From Ruegeria arenilitoris (GTDB lineage Bacteria > Pseudomonadota > Alphaproteobacteria > Rhodobacterales > Rhodobacteraceae): a stretch of DNA of 64,000 bases. Shown here piece by piece: positions 7,963 to 16,025 of this stretch (positions within the stretch are counted from its first letter, which is position 1; every line of letters starts with the position of its first letter). The notes under the pieces were generated by a model. It ran no database searches. It was given only the letters and a program-made list of their open reading frames with translations, and was not told the origin of the DNA. The DNA lies in NCBI RefSeq assembly GCF_013031355.1, contig NZ_WPZO01000003.1:62001-126000 (forward strand), read 5' to 3'. A program made the translations under genes and the position numbers.

Positions 7963-9689
7963 TCGTCCGTTTCTTCAGTAATTGAGGCCATTGGGAAGGT
8001 GACACGGAAAATCGTTCCGCCGCCATCGCGATTTCGGGCCGTCATTGTGCCATCGTGATCTTTGACAATGCTGGTGGAAATGGCCAGTCCCAAGCCCATG
8101 CCTCTCCCGCTCTCTCTTGTGGTTACAAATGGCTCTTGCAACTCAGCCAGCGTTGCCTCGCCCAACCCGTGGCCGTTGTCCTGAATTTCCAACACGGCCT
8201 CATTATCAGAAGCCATGACAGCGATATGGATTTCAGGCGCATCCGCTCCGTCCATAGCATCAATCGCATTGCGCAAAAGATTAGTGATGACCTGTTCGAT
8301 CCGCAGAGCACTGCCCCGGATAAAGATCGGACCGGTCGGCGCATCAATTGAGATTTTCACCTTACCCTGCTCGATGTTTGGCGCAACCAGAGCCAAAGCG
8401 GCGTGGACCGAAGTGCATAAGTCTACGTCGTCGAACGCCTCACTCTCTGACCGTGCAAAAAACCGCAATTGGCGCGTGATCCCTTCCATCCTGTCAACAA
8501 GGCTTCCGATTTTTTGTGGTAGCTTGGTCTGACCGGAAGACGAGATCTCTGCTGCCACCAGATGATTGCGCATCGCAGCGATGGGCTGGCCCAGTTCATG
8601 CGTGACCGACGCGGAAAGTTGCCCCAGAGCCGCCAGTCGGCTTGCGCGCTCCAACTCGCCTTGGGTGCGTTTGAGGCTCCGCTCGGCTGTTTTACGGTCG
8701 TCGATTTCGATGGCGAGCCTTTCATTTGCCTCGCGCAGCTTTGCTTCTTCTTCTTCGGACCGCGCCAAGGCCGCGCTTACGCGTCTTGCGCGTTGTATCT
8801 GGAAGAAGATAAATGCGAGCCCTGCCAAAAGGACAAAAACTGCTGTTACAAGCCAACTGCGCGCTACGGCCTGATCGTCACTTGCAAAATAGTGAAGCGA
8901 CCACCCATGGGGTAATTCCGTAGCCGCAAGATGCAGGCGTTTTGTCCCCGCTATTCTGGCCTGGTCCCCCGGCAACTCAACCCAATCCAGCGCCTCTAAG
9001 TCTTGCCCCGGAAACTGCCTGGCATCTCGAATCCGTTCTTGCTGTGGTGCTGACAATGGCGTCAACGCGCGATATTGCCAATCCGAGTTCGAAGACAGCA
9101 GAACGACACCGTCTTCATTGGCCAAAAGAACCTGTTCGCCCGAGTTTTTCCAACTATCCTGCAGATCAGAGAAATCGATCTTAATCGCTATGACACCAGT
9201 TGGAGCTCCCTGGTCGTCAAGCACCGCATTGGCAATGAAATAACCCGGCAGACCGGTCGTTGCCCCGATGGCATAAAAGCGGCCCTGTGCACCAGAAATG
9301 GCAGTTTGGAAATACGGGCGGAAAGCGTAGTTCTGGCCAACAAAGCTCCCATTGTCGCGGTAGTTCGATGCGGCAATCGTGATCCCGTCTTCGTCCATCA
9401 GGTAGATCGCATCCAGCCCCGCCCGCTCCGCAAAATCTTCGAAGCGTCGGTTTAAAGTACCGGTGCCTTCTCCTTCAGCTGTTCCAATTACAAAGGAATC
9501 CTGTGACAGCACATATGTGAGGTGGGAAAAACGTTCGAGTTCGCTGTTTACCGAGCTTTGGTAGAGAGAGAGCCGGCCTTGAGCTTTCGAAAGCTCCTCC
9601 GAAACGAAGTATTGGTAAGAAACAAAATAAAGGCCAATGCTGGCGGCAACGGCTACAAAAATACCAACAATATACGAAGCTGATCGCAT
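7959..9689 (-). CDS. dctB: Sensor histidine kinase (DctB-like)
   Basis: This 576-residue kinase has an N-terminal membrane helix, a periplasmic dCache-like sensor of roughly 230 residues, a second helix near residue 280 and a cytoplasmic coiled-coil linker. Its phospho-acceptor box is V-T-H-E-L-G-Q-P-I-A, and its ATPase has an N box (N-L-L-R-N-A-I-D-A-M), G1 (D-N-G-H-G-L-G) and G2 (G-M-G-L-G-L-A). The architecture matches the DctB family, which senses C4-dicarboxylates. Its stop overlaps the dctD start, so the pair is translationally coupled. It probably phosphorylates Asp57 of DctD in response to the ligand imported by DctPQM. Confidence 0.92.
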   Translation of the reverse strand: MRSASYIVGIFVAVAASIGLYFVSYQYFVSEELSKAQGRLSLYQSSVNSELERFSHLTYVLSQDSFVIGTAEGEGTGTLNRRFEDFAERAGLDAIYLMDEDGITIAASNYRDNGSFVGQNYAFRPYFQTAISGAQGRFYAIGATTGLPGYFIANAVLDDQGAPTGVIAIKIDFSDLQDSWKNSGEQVLLANEDGVVLLSSNSDWQYRALTPLSAPQQERIRDARQFPGQDLEALDWVELPGDQARIAGTKRLHLAATELPHGWSLHYFASDDQAVARSWLVTAVFVLLAGLAFIFFQIQRARRVSAALARSEEEEAKLREANERLAIEIDDRKTAERSLKRTQGELERASRLAALGQLSASVTHELGQPIAAMRNHLVAAEISSSGQTKLPQKIGSLVDRMEGITRQLRFFARSESEAFDDVDLCTSVHAALALVAPNIEQGKVKISIDAPTGPIFIRGSALRIEQVITNLLRNAIDAMDGADAPEIHIAVMASDNEAVLEIQDNGHGLGEATLAELQEPFVTTRESGRGMGLGLAISTSIVKDHDGTMTARNRDGGGTIFRVTFPMASITEETDE

Positions 9690-9947
9690 TGAGTGCCCAT
9701 GAACTGCGACAGCATAGGATCACAGTAGGTTTTAGCCGTCCATCCCAAGAGTTCTAATCCGACATTTGGATGTTCAGGCCGAAAAGTACCGAATAATTTG
9801 AGAACGCGAAGCAATAAACGAACCTGCCGAAACAACTATTTGCACTCCGCAAGTGGACTCGGCCCAAACCGGTCGTTGCTAACATAGCGCGTCACTGCGC
9901 TGCAGCTGCCTCAAAAACAGCCCGTACGCAGCCTTCCAAATTCCGTC

Positions 9948-10652
9948 TCATGTCCCGTCTTCATAGCGCTTCCGCTCAGCATCTGTCGCGCTGCGCCATT
10001 CGGCGCGAAGGAGGTCCATGCGCTGCGGAATACTGTCCTCGAGCACTTCCGCCTCAAGGATTCTTTCGGTTCGGAAGTAACGAAACCCCTCACGCATTTC
10101 GCACCAGGCAGCGATAATACGGCTGGTGTCCCGATAACCCAGTAGTATTGGCCAGATTACCCGACGAGTCTTCTGGCCTGAGTTATCCGAATAACTCAGC
10201 GCAATCTTCTTTCGGCGCCGAATGGCCAGACGAATGGCCGCCGAGCCAAGCACTTCATCCGGCTGGTCGACAGGCGCGACGCTGACGGTCGGCTGAAGAA
10301 AGGACGTGCGGTATTTGTCCGGCGCGACGGCTTTTAGTTTTGTGATCAGTTTCTCAGCGGCCAGCGCCAGCTCGGGCTCGCCCCGGGTTTGAACCCACAG
10401 CACGCCAAGCGTCACGGCTTCAATCTCGTCCGGGGTCAACATCAGAGGAGGCATATGAAAGCCGGGCTCCAACACGTAACCGACCCCGGCCTCACCGTTG
10501 ATTGGCACGCCCTGACCGATCAGCGCCGCAACATCGCGATAAACCGTGCGCTTTGTTACGCCCAATTCTTCACCAATGGACTGGGCAGAGATAGGCCCTT
10601 TGGCGCGTCTCAGTATCTCGATGACTTCAAATAGCCTGTCGCCGCGCCTCAT
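9948..10652 (-). CDS. HTH and WYL-domain transcriptional regulator (YafY type)
   Basis: This 234-residue regulator has an N-terminal winged helix-turn-helix (residues about 1-55, with V-T-K-R-T-V-Y-R-D as recognition helix) and a WYL-type ligand domain in the C-terminal half. YafY-family proteins commonly repress or activate a divergent gene. Here the divergent operon starts at 10759 with a perfect inverted repeat in between, so autoregulation and control of the VOC operon are likely. The ligand is unknown. The start at 10652 is followed at once by the conserved R-R-G-D-R-L-F. Confidence 0.88.
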   Translation of the reverse strand: MRRGDRLFEVIEILRRAKGPISAQSIGEELGVTKRTVYRDVAALIGQGVPINGEAGVGYVLEPGFHMPPLMLTPDEIEAVTLGVLWVQTRGEPELALAAEKLITKLKAVAPDKYRTSFLQPTVSVAPVDQPDEVLGSAAIRLAIRRRKKIALSYSDNSGQKTRRVIWPILLGYRDTSRIIAAWCEMREGFRYFRTERILEAEVLEDSIPQRMDLLRAEWRSATDAERKRYEDGT

Positions 10653-10689
10653 GGGATCTCCTTTCGATAGAGCAGATCATACTGACTCT

Positions 10690-10713
10690 ATGCTGACAAC
10701 ACGCTGTCAGCAT
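10690..10713. promoter_or_regulatory. Inverted repeat in the divergent promoter (candidate WYL-regulator operator)
   Basis: ATGCTGACA at 10690-10698 is repeated as its exact complement TGTCAGCAT at 10705-10713 with a 6-base spacer. It lies 38 bases upstream of one divergent start and 46 bases from the other. The position and symmetry fit a dimeric binding site of the adjacent regulator; that link is inferred. Confidence 0.7.
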
Positions 10714-10758
10714 TGACGCGGTAGAAGCAGGAAATACACCAAAAAAGGAGGTCTAACC

Positions 10759-11196
10759 GTGAGACGTTTCATTGCCCTAACATTTGCCGCAGCCCTACCG
10801 GCTGCAGTCGTCGCCGAAGACGCGAAATCCTCAGGCGACGCGCCGATAGTGGCCATGGGCGCATATATCCCGACCGACGACATGGAGGGGTCGAAAGCCT
10901 TCTACCGCGCCCTGTTCGACAGTAAGCCGGCGGTTGGCCTACCGGATTTCGTGGCCTTCGATGTGGCTGGCGGCTGGTTCGCTATCGTGTCGCGGGATAA
11001 ATATGCACCGGGATCCGAGGCAGGTTCGGGCGCGGTCCCTTACCTGCAATCCGCCGATCTGGAAGCGCTGCAAGCCCGCGCCACCTCTGCCGGTGTGACT
11101 GCGCCGGAAATCATCGAAGAACCGGGTATCCATCTGCTCAAGATCACCGATCCCAACGGCCAGTTGATCGAGTTCTTCAAACTGACCGTTCAGTGA
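10759..11196 (+). CDS. Exported VOC (glyoxalase/bleomycin-resistance fold) protein
   Basis: This 145-residue protein starts with GTG behind a strong AAGGAGG. The first 19 residues form a Sec signal peptide ending in V-V-A-E. The mature part is one vicinal-oxygen-chelate domain with paired beta-alpha-beta motifs (M-E-G-S-K-A-F-Y-R-A-L-F and D-P-N-G-Q-L-I-E-F-F). An exported VOC protein is unusual, since most are cytoplasmic. Only some metal ligands are evident, such as the Glu of L-I-E-F, so catalysis is uncertain. It heads a four-gene operon facing the WYL regulator. Confidence 0.82.
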   Translation: MRRFIALTFAAALPAAVVAEDAKSSGDAPIVAMGAYIPTDDMEGSKAFYRALFDSKPAVGLPDFVAFDVAGGWFAIVSRDKYAPGSEAGSGAVPYLQSADLEALQARATSAGVTAPEIIEEPGIHLLKITDPNGQLIEFFKLTVQ

Positions 11197-11234
11197 TGCG
11201 CAATACTCAACGCACGATCAAAGGACATAGCACC

Positions 11235-11612
11235 ATGCAGATGAACTATTTTGTTGTCGGAACCAACGACATGGCCGCTGCGACGCACTTCTATGACCAG
11301 CTTTTTGGGCAATCAGGCGTGGAACGCGTTTCGCCGACTGAAAGAATGACATACTGGCTCGGACCTGATTTTGCCTTCGCAGCCGCGATTCCATTCGACG
11401 AAAAACCCGCCACGAATGGTAACGGAACCATGGTTGGTTTTAGCGTTGAGTCTGACGAAGAGGTAGAAAGGCTTCACTCCTTGGCTCTTGAGCTTGGCGG
11501 AACAAGCGACGGCGAACCGAAGCAACGTGGACCACGGTTTTCGGCTTATTTCAGGGATCTGGACAGGAACAAGATTTGCCTCTCCACCGAAGTCAGGTCA
11601 GAGCAGCCCTGA
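11235..11612 (+). CDS. VOC family protein
   Basis: This 125-residue protein has the typical VOC start, N-Y-F-V-V-G-T-N-D-M followed by A-T-H-F-Y-D-Q-L-F-G, and ends in the conserved D-L-D-R-N-K-I-C motif. The start at 11235 follows AAAGGA; the open frame reaches back into the preceding gene but that part is not family-like. It resembles small VOC proteins that bind toxic electrophiles or antibiotics rather than a defined glyoxalase. It lies between the exported VOC protein and an NAD(P)-binding protein and is likely co-transcribed with both. Confidence 0.82.
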   Translation: MQMNYFVVGTNDMAAATHFYDQLFGQSGVERVSPTERMTYWLGPDFAFAAAIPFDEKPATNGNGTMVGFSVESDEEVERLHSLALELGGTSDGEPKQRGPRFSAYFRDLDRNKICLSTEVRSEQP

Positions 11613-11641
11613 TAAGCACATTTCGATTGAAAGGAGACGAT

Positions 11642-12268
11642 TTGAAACTCGTTGTTTTGGGTGCGAACGGCCGAGCGGGTAAGCTGGTACTCCAAGCTGC
11701 TCTCGCAAGGGATATGGAGGTTACCGCGGTCGTTCGGTCTGCAGACAGAGCACCCGACCTCTTAGATGCTCGGCTGAAAGTCGCAGTCGGTGATCCCTGT
11801 GATCCTGCGTTCCTCGCATCAGTTTTTTGCGGCCAGGACGCCGTGATTTCGACGTTGGGAGGTCGGCAGCCAACGAAAGCCGCTACATCGGTGTACTTCC
11901 GATCTGCTCAGGCCATCGTGCACGCGGCGTCGGAGACCGGCCTCAAACGGGTTTTGGTAACATCGACGGCGTTGTTGTTCCCAGACCAAATGCTGCTTGG
12001 AAAACTCCTTCGCGTCGTTGTGCCGAACGTAGTGCGCAGCGCCGGACGCATGGAGGATACCCTAAAACAATCTGGTCTCGACTGGACTTCAGCTCGCGCA
12101 GGGTTCCTCAACGACGCCGCTGTGGCAGCGTATCGCGCCAAAAGAAACGCTTTGCTTAAAGGCGGAACAGCATTACCAAGGCTGGCCCTTGCGCAATTCC
12201 TGATTGACGCACTCGATGATCCAGAGACCAAAGGTGCGGCATATAACGTGGCGCAAACGAACACATGA
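11642..12268 (+). CDS. NAD(P)-binding atypical short-chain dehydrogenase
   Basis: This 208-residue protein opens with a dinucleotide-binding beta strand and glycine loop (L-V-V-L-G-A-N-G-R-A-G), typical of the NAD(P)H-binding atypical SDR group that includes flavin reductases and quinone reductase-like proteins. The TTG start at 11642 is chosen because AAGGAG lies five bases before it and the Rossmann strand begins there. V-I-S-T-L-G-G and R-V-L-V-T-S-T-A are the expected second and third core strands. No SDR Tyr-x-x-x-Lys is visible, as is usual for this subgroup. The last 4 bases overlap the next gene. Confidence 0.8.
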   Translation: MKLVVLGANGRAGKLVLQAALARDMEVTAVVRSADRAPDLLDARLKVAVGDPCDPAFLASVFCGQDAVISTLGGRQPTKAATSVYFRSAQAIVHAASETGLKRVLVTSTALLFPDQMLLGKLLRVVVPNVVRSAGRMEDTLKQSGLDWTSARAGFLNDAAVAAYRAKRNALLKGGTALPRLALAQFLIDALDDPETKGAAYNVAQTNT

Positions 12269-12741
12269 GCAAGATCACCTTTTCGCGCCTTTCCACGATC
12301 CCAGTCGAGGATATTGCGGCACATATGTCCTCCCCCGCACTCGCCAAGCACATGCCTTTGCTTCAAGGCACCTGGGACACGCAGCGCGTGGCTGATTTCG
12401 TAGCCATGAAAGAAGCCCGGTGGGCGCAAGATGGCTTGGGACACTGGGCAATCCTTGCGGATGGCGTTTATGTGGGATGGGGCGGTTTTCAGCGAGAGGG
12501 CCCTGACTGGGACTTCGGCCTTGTCCTGAAACCCTCGGCCTTTGGATTGGGAACGAGGATTACCCATCAGGCGCTGGAGTTCGCGCACGGTGACGCGCGC
12601 ATCCCATCGGTGACGTTTCTGCTTCCTCCCAGCCGCACGAATTTGGGGGCCCTGACGCGCATGGGCGCAGAGTTCGAGGGTGAGATGATATTCGATGGGG
12701 CGCTGTTCCGAAAGTATCGCCTTGTGACCAGTGCGCCGTGA
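12265..12741 (+). CDS. GNAT-family N-acetyltransferase
   Basis: This 158-residue protein has the RimJ/RimL-like GNAT outline: an N-terminal F-S-R-L-S-T-I, a central G-H-W-A-I-L-A-D-G strand, G-L-G-T-R-I-T at the acetyl-CoA loop and N-L-G-A-L-T-R-M-G-A near the end. Its acceptor is unknown. It overlaps the previous gene by 4 bases (ATGA) and is last in the operon that begins at 10759. Confidence 0.85.
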   Translation: MSKITFSRLSTIPVEDIAAHMSSPALAKHMPLLQGTWDTQRVADFVAMKEARWAQDGLGHWAILADGVYVGWGGFQREGPDWDFGLVLKPSAFGLGTRITHQALEFAHGDARIPSVTFLLPPSRTNLGALTRMGAEFEGEMIFDGALFRKYRLVTSAP

Positions 12742-13054
12742 GCTGCCCAAAGCTGTCATCCAGCACATGGCACGAATGTTGCAGTTGCAGCCCGTATTCC
12801 TGCCATTCGCTGCTCTCGCGAGTTGAAGAGCTTGCCACACTCTCACATCAAGGACATTGCGGATTATGCCCTTCAAATAGGTTAGGCTTGCAAGTGTCCC
12901 GAGGCGGACACAATGCCTGACGTGAATTGCTTGGCGCTATTGTCGCGACCTTTCGAGGCCAAGGGTCCACGAGGTTTTCGCAGGGTCGCTCCATACTTTA
13001 GACTTTGGTTTTCTGCCTACAGACAGAAAAACCAAAGCACTACCAATGAGCTTT
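12742..13054. other. Convergent intergenic region without a gene
   Basis: This 313-base gap separates the acetyltransferase (plus strand) from the DUF4396 gene (minus strand). Long minus-strand frames crossing it are shadows of the operon. The only structure is an imperfect hairpin at 13003-13037, listed separately. Confidence 0.6.
13003..13037. terminator. Imperfect hairpin between convergent genes
   Basis: CTTTGGTTTTCTG (13003-13015) pairs with CAGAAAAACCAAAG (13024-13037) with one bulged base and an 8-base loop. It sits 17 bases after the minus-strand gene stop. It lacks a clear following T run, so it is only a possible bidirectional terminator. Confidence 0.4.
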
Positions 13055-13909
13055 TCAGAATGTAATCTGCACAAGTTTTGATGTCAGCCAAAGTGCTACC
13101 ATCAGGATTATGTAAGTCAAAAAAATCCACACGGCGGCAATTCCAGCAGGCAGACTTTTCATGTCCATGTGATGATGCCCTGCCATTTGGTGCCCGCCTT
13201 GATCTGCTGCTTCATTGCGTTCTGGTGAAACATGTCCAAGCGCTGGTGCTGGGCCATCAGCACCGGGAAGCGTCATGCAGCCGTGTTTCAGGTGGCCCGC
13301 CACCAGCCATCGATTTATTGGAAAAGCGATCACCGCTCCGACTACAGTCGCAAGGCTCATGCGGAACCAGAATTGTAGGGTAAGCGGGTCTTCGGATCCA
13401 GGCCACGCGGCCGCAAGCAGGACCATCGTCGGGATCATTCCAGTCATAACCATGTTCATCGAAACCGTTTCGGCAAACAACGTCTTTCGAACGGCTTGAC
13501 CGTAACTTCCAAACATCGGCCTCATCATCAGCGCCTGGAAGATGAACAAGCCGGAAACGAAACCAAAGGAGTATTCCACCACAACATCCCACCCATTTGA
13601 CAGAGCAAGAAAGTGGACGAGGATGGCAGCAATAATGATACCAGTGGCATCGCCGGCAACGCAGTGCATCTCGCTGTTGATCCCTTGTTTCCAAGTGGCG
13701 CGCGTATATTGGTCATGACCTCCTGGGAATGGGCGACGACACGCAAGCAAGTAGAAAAACAAGCCAATCGGACCAGTGTAGAGGGTCACGAGAATCCAGG
13801 CGGTCCGTTGCACCCAACTTGTCACGCCGTTGCTGATCGAGTCCCAGATGACGAAACCCACACTGGCACCTGTCAGCAGAAACCACACGAGCATCGCACC
13901 ATTCAGCAT
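13055..13909 (-). CDS. DUF4396 multi-helix membrane protein with a His-rich loop
   Basis: This 284-residue protein has about seven membrane helices and the conserved core of DUF4396: M-H-C-V-A-G-D-A-T-G-I-I near residue 82 and S-M-N-M-V-M-T-G-M-I-P near residue 148. Between the last helices lies a polar loop with a His/Met cluster (G-G-H-Q-M-A-G-H-H-H-M-D-M), suggesting metal contact, perhaps copper. The function of the family is not established. The gene stands alone, 84 bases after the pyruvate decarboxylase start-to-stop unit on the same strand. Confidence 0.78.
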   Translation of the reverse strand: MLNGAMLVWFLLTGASVGFVIWDSISNGVTSWVQRTAWILVTLYTGPIGLFFYLLACRRPFPGGHDQYTRATWKQGINSEMHCVAGDATGIIIAAILVHFLALSNGWDVVVEYSFGFVSGLFIFQALMMRPMFGSYGQAVRKTLFAETVSMNMVMTGMIPTMVLLAAAWPGSEDPLTLQFWFRMSLATVVGAVIAFPINRWLVAGHLKHGCMTLPGADGPAPALGHVSPERNEAADQGGHQMAGHHHMDMKSLPAGIAAVWIFLTYIILMVALWLTSKLVQITF

Positions 13910-13993
13910 AGCAGTTCCCTCTATTCCGCTTAAGGATCGCGCCTATCAAGCTCAGCCAGTTGATCGTCTTCCAGGTTTTTCGGTGGCAGTTTT

Positions 13994-15685
13994 CTATCTG
14001 CACCGGTTGGGTCGACCGTTGTTCCGAGCGACCTGATTGCCCCACCGCAGCAAGTTAACATTGCAATCGTCACGGTCGATCAGAACTTCGATCAGGCAAA
14101 GACCGTCGTTATCAATGGCCGTGTTGATGGCCTCGTCCAACTCACCCTCTGTTGTGACCTTGCAACCCCAGGCATTGCCCTCCCCGGCGCTGAAGACGTC
14201 AATCAGGCCAGCGTAGTTCCAATTCTTGATGGTGTTGTAGGGGCCATCGTGGATTTCAACTTCGATCGTGTAGCCACCATTGTTGATCAGGAAAATTATT
14301 GGCTTTGTGTCGTAACGGATCATCGTCGAAATTTCTTGTGCAGTTAGTTGAAACGAACCGTCCCCGATGCATGAGATCAACCGGCGCTCTCTGTTCCCCA
14401 ATGCGTATCCCAGCGACGCACCGACGGACCACCCAATGGACCCATACTGCATCTGTATCTCGAAACGACTGCCCTCCGGTAAGTCGGTCTCCATACCGTT
14501 GAACCATGAATCCCCTGTCTCGACGAGTAGCGTGCTGTCCACATCCAGCATCTTCTGAACCCGAGCGAATAACTGGCGAACAGTCACCGGTGTATCAGCT
14601 GCACTGGGTTCTGGTGCGCGTTGCTCAGTTCTGACACGTTCGAAAGCTGTGACGGCACCCTTATTTGGAGTAAGCTTGTCGGTCAGCGCATCCAGAAATT
14701 CATCCATGCGGACATTGCTAAAATGTGTTTCACCCAACTGAATCGACGTTGGATGAACCATAACCGCCTTGCTCGGATCGAAGCCAAGTTGATGACCGGT
14801 CGTAGTGTAGTCGGTAAAAACAGGGCCGACGAACAGCAGCCCGTCTGCGGCATCGACAATTTCGCCACAGCCTGGCGTGCTGACAGGCCCCCAATAAATC
14901 CCCATGAAACTGTCATTTGCTTCAGACAGAAAACTCTTGGCATTGGGCATCGATGCTTGTGCGAAGCCACAGGTGGCCGCCAGTCTACGCAATTGGGATT
15001 CGGCCTGACCAGCGCGCACTTTGCTTCCGGCAACAAGTACTGGCCGCTCTGCAGCATTCAGGAACTCAGCTACTTGCGTTACTGCGGTTGCCAGCGTGTT
15101 TGGGTCACTGTTGGGCTGCCTGGCGAAACTGCGTGGCACGGGCGCTGATGTGGGCGCACCAGCAATGTTCGAAGCAATTTCGATGTAAACGGGTTTGCGA
15201 CGAAGCATTGCGGTGTCTATCGCTCTATCGATTGCCACAGGTGCAAGCGATGGATGGTGGATCGTGACAGCTTCGGCAGTGACACGTGCAAACATCTCGC
15301 GTTGATAGTCGTAGTCGACCTCTCCAAGTGTGTGGTGCAGATATTCCCACTCGGCCTCAGAGTTTGTGTTCGGCCCACCGGAAATTGCGATCATGGGAAG
15401 ATCTTCGGCATAGGCGCCAGCAACAGCGTTCAACAGACTCAACCCACCGACCGAGTAGGTTACAACCACCGCTGACGGCCCTCCGGTCGCGCGGGCATAT
15501 CCGTCTGCCGCATAACCCGCGTTAAGTTCGTTACAGCAACTGATCATTCGCAGATCCCGATTGCCAAGCAACTCATCCAGCAGCACCAAATTGTAGTCAC
15601 CAGGAACTACAAAATAATCTGCAATCCCAGCTTCTTGCAGTCTTTTTGCCAGATATGACCCAACGGTCCAGCGCTCAATTGCCAT
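13994..15685 (-). CDS. pdc: Pyruvate decarboxylase (thiamine-diphosphate enzyme, Zymomonas type)
   Basis: This 563-residue protein follows the Zymomonas mobilis Pdc pattern along its length. Key residues line up: Asp30 in G-D-Y-N-L-V-L-L-D, the thiamine-activating Glu53 in C-C-N-E-L-N, and the His117-His118 pair in L-H-H-T-L-G. The cofactor motif starts at G-D-G-S-F-Q-L-T-A-Q and ends I-N-N-G-G-Y-T-I-E-V. The start at 15685 (M-A-I-E-R-W-T-V-G) fits the family better than 13 codons earlier, though the ribosome site is weak. It would convert pyruvate to acetaldehyde and CO2. No alcohol dehydrogenase is adjacent. A branched 2-oxo acid or indolepyruvate substrate is the main alternative. Confidence 0.85.
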   Translation of the reverse strand: MAIERWTVGSYLAKRLQEAGIADYFVVPGDYNLVLLDELLGNRDLRMISCCNELNAGYAADGYARATGGPSAVVVTYSVGGLSLLNAVAGAYAEDLPMIAISGGPNTNSEAEWEYLHHTLGEVDYDYQREMFARVTAEAVTIHHPSLAPVAIDRAIDTAMLRRKPVYIEIASNIAGAPTSAPVPRSFARQPNSDPNTLATAVTQVAEFLNAAERPVLVAGSKVRAGQAESQLRRLAATCGFAQASMPNAKSFLSEANDSFMGIYWGPVSTPGCGEIVDAADGLLFVGPVFTDYTTTGHQLGFDPSKAVMVHPTSIQLGETHFSNVRMDEFLDALTDKLTPNKGAVTAFERVRTEQRAPEPSAADTPVTVRQLFARVQKMLDVDSTLLVETGDSWFNGMETDLPEGSRFEIQMQYGSIGWSVGASLGYALGNRERRLISCIGDGSFQLTAQEISTMIRYDTKPIIFLINNGGYTIEVEIHDGPYNTIKNWNYAGLIDVFSAGEGNAWGCKVTTEGELDEAINTAIDNDGLCLIEVLIDRDDCNVNLLRWGNQVARNNGRPNRCR

Positions 15686-16025
15686 GCCACTAATCCAATG
15701 CAAGTTGTTAAATGAACTGGGCACATCCTATTTGCGAAAGCCGGATTTGCAAAATCGAGAGAATTGAGCCTGTATCCGAAATTGACGAATTCGAAGCTAA
15801 GAATAATCTCGAAACAGACTGGAACGTCCGGTTGTGGTTCACTGCTAACCTCGGAAGCAAGGCAGCCGCTGTAACAGGGTCTTTGATCAATGCCGGATTA
15901 TCGATGTGGGTGGGCTTGGCGGATCAGTTACGTAAACATCAAAGTTACCCGCCATTCGCGGGCCCTACCCCGCTTGGAACAGGCCATCTTTAGGGGTGAC
16001 CAACTCCGGAACGCATAGGCGCTCA
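15686..16025. other. Gene-free gap between pdc and the agmatine deiminase gene
   Basis: This 340-base stretch would hold the pdc promoter. A plus-strand open frame of 93 codons (15712-15993) has no family resemblance and no ribosome site, and I do not regard it as a gene. I see no repeat or terminator. Confidence 0.55.

Noticed and set aside
11908..12876. A 322-codon minus-strand frame
   Set aside because: It covers the coding strand of the NAD(P)-binding and GNAT genes and has no domain resemblance.
13994..15685. Reading this gene as acetolactate synthase
   Set aside because: The E-x-x-A-x-x-x-A-x-G-Y pattern is shared, but the His-His pair and the G-D-Y-N start are those of the pyruvate decarboxylase group, not of acetolactate synthase.
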